Positions 39,378 to 42,975 of a stretch of DNA of 42,975 nucleotides are shown here, one piece after another. A model generated the notes under the pieces. The model worked only from the letters and a program-made list of their open reading frames with translations, searched no databases and was not told the origin of the DNA. The position numbers were made by a program, and so were the translations under genes. Within the stretch, counting starts at the first letter, position 1. Each line of letters opens with the position of its first letter. Source of the stretch: Sphingomonas pseudosanguinis (GTDB lineage Bacteria > Pseudomonadota > Alphaproteobacteria > Sphingomonadales > Sphingomonadaceae); NCBI RefSeq assembly GCF_014196255.1, contig NZ_JACIDH010000023.1, positions 1 through 42,975 of the forward strand, written 5' to 3'.

Positions 39378-40118
39378 ATGGCCGAAAAGAGCGAAAATGG
39401 CCGCCTGTACGAACAGGTGGCGCGTGCGATCAGCGCAGATATTCTCTCCGGTAGCTATGTGGTCGGCCAGCGCCTGCCATCCGAGCGCGACCTGGCGCAG
39501 GCCCACTCGGTATCGCGCCCCACGGTGCGGGAGGCGATCATCGCGCTCGAACTCGACGGTCTGGTCGAGGTGCGGATGGGATCGGGCGTCTATGTGATCG
39601 CCTCTGCCCCCAATAACGGCCGGGCCGGCGAAACCGATATCGGCCCTTTCGAACTGCTCGAGGCCCGGCGCGCGATCGAGAGCGAGGTGTGCGCCTTGGC
39701 GGCGACCCGCATCGACGATGCGACGCTGGGCGAATTGCGCAGCCTGGTCGACATGCTGGAAAGCGCGGATGTTGCACTCGCCGAAGAGGCCGACCAGCGC
39801 TTCCACGAAACCATCGCCCGCGCGACGCAGAACAGTGCCATGGTCGCCAGCGTCGAAATGCTCTGGAAGGCCCGCGCCCGCTCGCCGCAATATCGGCTGC
39901 TCAGCGATAAGGCGCATGGTGCGGGCGTCGTACCCCGACTGGAAGACCATCTGACGATTTATGAGGCGCTGGCCGCCCGCAATCCCGACAGCGCCCGTGC
40001 CGCGATGCGCCAGCACCTGACGAACGTGCTGGAAGCGATCCTCGCCGCCACCGAGGTGCAGGAACTGGAAGAAGCCCGCGCCCGTATCGCCGCGCACCGC
40101 CAGCGCTACGCGGTGTGA
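39378..40118 (+). CDS. GntR/FadR-family transcriptional regulator (FCD domain)
   Basis: 246 aa. The N-terminal GntR winged helix (~8-75) has LYEQVARAISADILSGSYVVGQRLPSERDLAQAHSVSRPTVREAIIALELDGLVEVRMGSGVYV. The C-terminal FCD domain (~88-225) is helical, with FELLEARRAIESEVCALAA and metal/ligand residues in DQRFHETIARAT and EDHLTIYEALAARN. Members respond to organic acids or sugar acids (UxuR/ExuR/LldR types); the ligand is not predictable. No sugar-acid or lactate genes are adjacent. It is convergent with katG. Confidence 0.93.
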   Translation: MAEKSENGRLYEQVARAISADILSGSYVVGQRLPSERDLAQAHSVSRPTVREAIIALELDGLVEVRMGSGVYVIASAPNNGRAGETDIGPFELLEARRAIESEVCALAATRIDDATLGELRSLVDMLESADVALAEEADQRFHETIARATQNSAMVASVEMLWKARARSPQYRLLSDKAHGAGVVPRLEDHLTIYEALAARNPDSARAAMRQHLTNVLEAILAATEVQELEEARARIAAHRQRYAV

Positions 40119-40288
40119 TGGCTTTCCCCTGAAAGGAAGGTCAAGATGACGTCCTTGGTCGGGCCCACGTCAGCGGCCATGCCAGTGGACCAAGCCCCTC
40201 CCCATCCGGCGTATAGGCCCGTCAATCACCCCATGCCGGTCGGACATCCGACACGATAGCATCATCCGGTAAGACCGCACGAGACGCG

Positions 40289-40340
40289 AAAAGGGGGCGC
40301 GGCACCCCGGACCCAGGTCCAAAGCACCACGCCCCCGATT
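40289..40340. terminator. Bidirectional terminator between the GntR gene and katG
   Basis: Plus strand: GGGGGCGCGGCACC and the facing GCACCACGCCCCC form a long stem around GGACCCAGGTCC, followed by GATTTT; on the minus strand it ends CCCCCTTTTC. Confidence 0.7.
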
Positions 40341-40353
40341 TTCACCAGCCGGC

Positions 40354-42579
40354 TTAGCTGGCCTGGTTGGCCGACACCGGCTTGGCGGTCACGTCGAAGC
40401 GATCGGCGTTCATTACCTTCACCCACGCGCGCACGAAATCACGTACGAACTTTTCCTCATTGCCGTTCTCGGCATAGACCTCGGCGGTCGCGCGCAGCTG
40501 CGAGTTGGAACCGAAGATCAGGTCGGTCCGCGTCGCCCGCCACTTTTCCTGACGGCCGCCACGGTCGTAACCGATGAACTTCTCGTCGCTCGACGCATCG
40601 ACCAGATCCCAGAAGGTATCGTTGTCGAGCAGGTTGACGAAGAAGTCGTTGGTCAGTTGACCCGGACGATCGGTCAGCACGCCCTCCGGCGCATCGGCGT
40701 GGTTCGCGCCCAGCACACGCAGGCCGCCGACCAGCACGGTCATCTCCGGCGCGGACAGGCCGAGCAGCGCCGCCCGGTCGAGCAGCAGTTCCTCGGTCTT
40801 CACCGGATTGCGGGTCTTCAGATAGTTGCGGAAGCCATCGGCCTGCGGCTCCATCCACTTGAAGCTCTCGACATCGGTCCATTCCTGCGTCGCATCGCCG
40901 CGGCCACCCAGGAAGGGTACGCTGATGTCGAACCCGGCATCGCGCGCCGCCTTCTCGACCGCAGCCGATCCGGCGAGCACGATCGCATCGGCCAGCGAGA
41001 TGTCGCCGCGCAACTCGTTCAGCTTGGCCAGCACCTGCTGCAGCTGCTCGGGCTCGTTGACCGCCCAGTCCTTCTGCGGCGCCAGCGCGATACGCGCGCC
41101 ATTGGCACCACCACGATGATCCGACCGGCGATAGGTCGAGGCCGAGGCCCAGGCGGTCTTGACCAGCTGTGCGACGGTCAGTCCGCTCGACAGCACCGCG
41201 CCCTTGAATGCGGTTACGGCGGCATCCGACGGCGCCGTGCCTTCGGGCACCGGGTCCTGCCAGATCAGCGTCTCTTCCGGCGCTTCTGGCCCGAGATAGC
41301 GGATCTTCGGCCCCATATCGCGGTGGGTCAGCTTGAACCAGGCGCGCGCGAAGGCATCGTCGAGCGCCGCCTGATCGTCACGGAAGCGCAGCGCGATCTC
41401 GCGGAACTCGGGGTCCATCTTCAGCGCCATGTCGGCAGTGGTCATCATGGTCGGCACGCGCTTGTTCGGGTCGCGCGCGTCGGGGGCCATATCCTCCGGC
41501 TCCGGATTGACCGGCGTCCACTGCTTGGCGCCCGCCGGGCTCTGCGTCAGCTCATAGTCATACTTGAACAGCAACCGCAGATAGTCGCCGGTCCACTTGG
41601 TCGGATTGTTCGACCAGGCGCCCTCGATACCGGAGGTCGTGATATGCCCCTGGCCGATCTCTTCACTGTCGGTCAGCCAGCCCAGACCCTGCTGATGGAT
41701 CGCTTCCGACGCGGGGTTCTTGAAGCCCGTGGGCGGTTTGGCACCATGCGCCTTGCCGAAGGCATGGCCACCGGCGGTCAGCGCGACCGTCTCTTCCGAG
41801 TTCATCGCCATCCGCTGGAACGTCGCTTTCATGTCGCGCGCGGATTTCAGTGCATCGGGCTCACCGCCCGGGCCTTCGGGATTGACGTAGATGAGGCCCA
41901 TCTGGATCGCGGCAAGCGGTCCTTCGAGCTCGGGCAGTTCCTCGGTGATGCGCGTCTGCGCGCCTTCATCAACCCACAGCTCCTCGGCGCCCCAGAAGGT
42001 GTCGCCTTCCGATGCATAGACGTCCTTGCGGCCGCCCGCGAAACCGAAGGTCGGCCCGCCCATGCTCTCGATCGCGACATTGCCTGCCAGAATGAACAGG
42101 TCGGCCCAGCTGATATGCTTGCCGTATTTCTGCTTGATCGGCCACAACAGGCGCCGCGCCTTGTCGAGATTGCCATTGTCTGGCCAGGAGTTGAGCGGCT
42201 CGAAACGCTGCTGCCCCGACGACGACCCGCCGCGCCCATCGGTCACGCGATAGGTGCCGGCGGCGTGCCAGGCCATGCGGATCATGAACGGACCATAATG
42301 ACCGTAGTCGGCGGGCCACCACGACTTGCTGTCGGTCATCAGCGCGAGCAGGTCCGCCTTGAGTGCGGCATAGTCGAGCGTGTTGAACGCCTCGGCATAG
42401 TCGAAGTCTTCGCCCATGGGGTCGGGCGAAACGCCATGCTGGTGGAGCATATCGACAGGCAGCGCATCGGGCCACCAATCCTTGTTGGTCCGCCCCAGCA
42501 GCGACCGCGCCTTGACCTCGCCACCGCCCTTGCCACCCATCGGGCAACCGCCGCTCTTGGGCTGTTCGTAATCGGCCAT
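40354..42579 (-). CDS. katG: Catalase-peroxidase KatG
   Basis: 741 aa. Bifunctional haem enzyme that removes H2O2. The ATG at 42579 (MADYEQPKSGGCPMGGKGGG) is preferred to one six codons earlier: GAGGA sits 7 bp upstream. Distal pocket RMAWHAAGTYR (Arg, Trp and His), proximal TAGGHAFGKAHG, and the Trp-Tyr-Met adduct residues in MAWHAAG, MGLIYVNPEGPGG and RMAMNSEE are all there. The duplicated C-terminal domain is complete, ending AWVKVMNADRFDV. A long spacer with a palindrome lies upstream; OxyR control would be usual but the site is not obvious. Confidence 0.97.
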   Translation of the reverse strand: MADYEQPKSGGCPMGGKGGGEVKARSLLGRTNKDWWPDALPVDMLHQHGVSPDPMGEDFDYAEAFNTLDYAALKADLLALMTDSKSWWPADYGHYGPFMIRMAWHAAGTYRVTDGRGGSSSGQQRFEPLNSWPDNGNLDKARRLLWPIKQKYGKHISWADLFILAGNVAIESMGGPTFGFAGGRKDVYASEGDTFWGAEELWVDEGAQTRITEELPELEGPLAAIQMGLIYVNPEGPGGEPDALKSARDMKATFQRMAMNSEETVALTAGGHAFGKAHGAKPPTGFKNPASEAIHQQGLGWLTDSEEIGQGHITTSGIEGAWSNNPTKWTGDYLRLLFKYDYELTQSPAGAKQWTPVNPEPEDMAPDARDPNKRVPTMMTTADMALKMDPEFREIALRFRDDQAALDDAFARAWFKLTHRDMGPKIRYLGPEAPEETLIWQDPVPEGTAPSDAAVTAFKGAVLSSGLTVAQLVKTAWASASTYRRSDHRGGANGARIALAPQKDWAVNEPEQLQQVLAKLNELRGDISLADAIVLAGSAAVEKAARDAGFDISVPFLGGRGDATQEWTDVESFKWMEPQADGFRNYLKTRNPVKTEELLLDRAALLGLSAPEMTVLVGGLRVLGANHADAPEGVLTDRPGQLTNDFFVNLLDNDTFWDLVDASSDEKFIGYDRGGRQEKWRATRTDLIFGSNSQLRATAEVYAENGNEEKFVRDFVRAWVKVMNADRFDVTAKPVSANQAS

Positions 42580-42975
42580 CTCGGTGTCCTCTTCCAACCG
42601 GTGTTACCTTGATGTCTGAAGGTGCCGTATCCGAGTAAAATCTGTCCAACCGATTTTTCGGGCGGGATAGATTTTTATAATCGATCATGATCGGCACCGC
42701 GACTTCAGCATGAATGCCTGTCAGGGGAACCGGTTGCAGGCTGGCGTAGCGAAACATCGGCAGAGCGCGCGCATCATGCGCCTGCCCGATTGATCGACGG
42801 CTTCATACCATCGGACAACTCTCTGCCTTGTCAGTATGAATGCCGCTGGACTGCGTAGACCGTCTGGCACCCGATCCCGCCAGCCCATCGACGCAGATGG
42901 CATGGTGACGCCTACAATCCGGCAGCTATGCTTGAGCGTAAGCTGCACCCCGTCGTGGTGGCTTTCACCGCCCGC
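42580..42975. promoter_or_regulatory. katG upstream region and right edge of window
   Basis: About 400 bp with no gene I can support. A 12-bp perfect palindrome CGATCATGATCG is at 42682-42693, next to AT-rich ATTTTTATAAT (42671-42681), about 105 bp before katG and possibly in its promoter region. A reading frame from ATG 42928 runs off the window edge (MLERKLHPVVV...) but has no ribosome-binding site, so I leave it uncalled. Confidence 0.4.

Noticed and set aside
42721..42948. 75-codon minus-strand frame at the right edge
   Set aside because: No ribosome-binding site or recognisable motif; possibly a decayed fragment but not supportable.

Overview
The window looks like a chromosomal segment of a GC-rich alphaproteobacterium of the sphingomonad type. 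Support comes from a two-piece, circularly permuted tmRNA with the tag ANDNEALAIAA, an NDUFS4-like accessory complex I subunit, a TonB-dependent receptor, a malic enzyme with a phosphotransacetylase-like tail, and families of short dispersed repeats in almost every larger spacer. Most genes are core or household genes. I see no prophage, CRISPR array, complete insertion sequence, rRNA or ordinary tRNA.

Layout. 106-2150 (minus): an MscS channel and an exported OB-fold protein with a long Pro/Gly tail. 2286-5924 (plus): a PhoP/PhoQ-like two-component system preceded by a GGTTCA-N5-GGTTTA direct repeat that matches a PhoP box, with a periplasmic trehalase close downstream. 6099-7382: a short Hsp70 flanked by two inverted copies of a ~110-bp repeat. 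7523-9919 (minus): a TonB-dependent receptor, divergent from two tandem exported paralogues (10265-11281) of unknown function with near-identical 3' ends. 11524-13782 (minus): malic enzyme. 13915-16956 (plus): a ParE-type toxin-antitoxin pair whose toxin ends 10 bp before mutS. 17239-17585 (minus): the tmRNA gene, divergent from an Rrf2 regulator with four cysteines (17661-18092). 18255-21513: MscL, divergent from a LemA / TPM / TPM / Nudix run.

21957-24701 (minus): helicase HrpB followed by the NDUFS4-like protein. 25017-26027 (minus): polyprenyl diphosphate synthase, divergent from chorismate mutase and a dTMP kinase. 27496-30704 (minus): an FMN reductase, then a coupled GAF / MHYT-GGDEF-EAL signalling pair. 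30939-33177 (plus): CstA with its YbdD/YjiX partner. 33721-39200: secE-nusG and rplK-rplA, which usually lie together, separated here by a three-gene exported-protein/M48 protease operon on the other strand and by a tandem repeat with an exact 212-bp period. 39378-42579: a GntR/FCD regulator convergent with katG. The last ~400 bp hold no gene I can support.

Functional links. The PhoPQ-like system, trehalase, two mechanosensitive channels and the envelope proteins (LemA/TPM, M48 operon, TonB receptor) suggest envelope and osmotic adaptation. tmRNA, mutS, katG and the toxin-antitoxin pair are stress or maintenance functions. The least described items are the tandem paralogues at 10265-11281, the M48-centred exported operon, the 212-bp tandem array, the fold-back repeat islands, and the two same-loop hairpins at the 3' end of the tmRNA gene.
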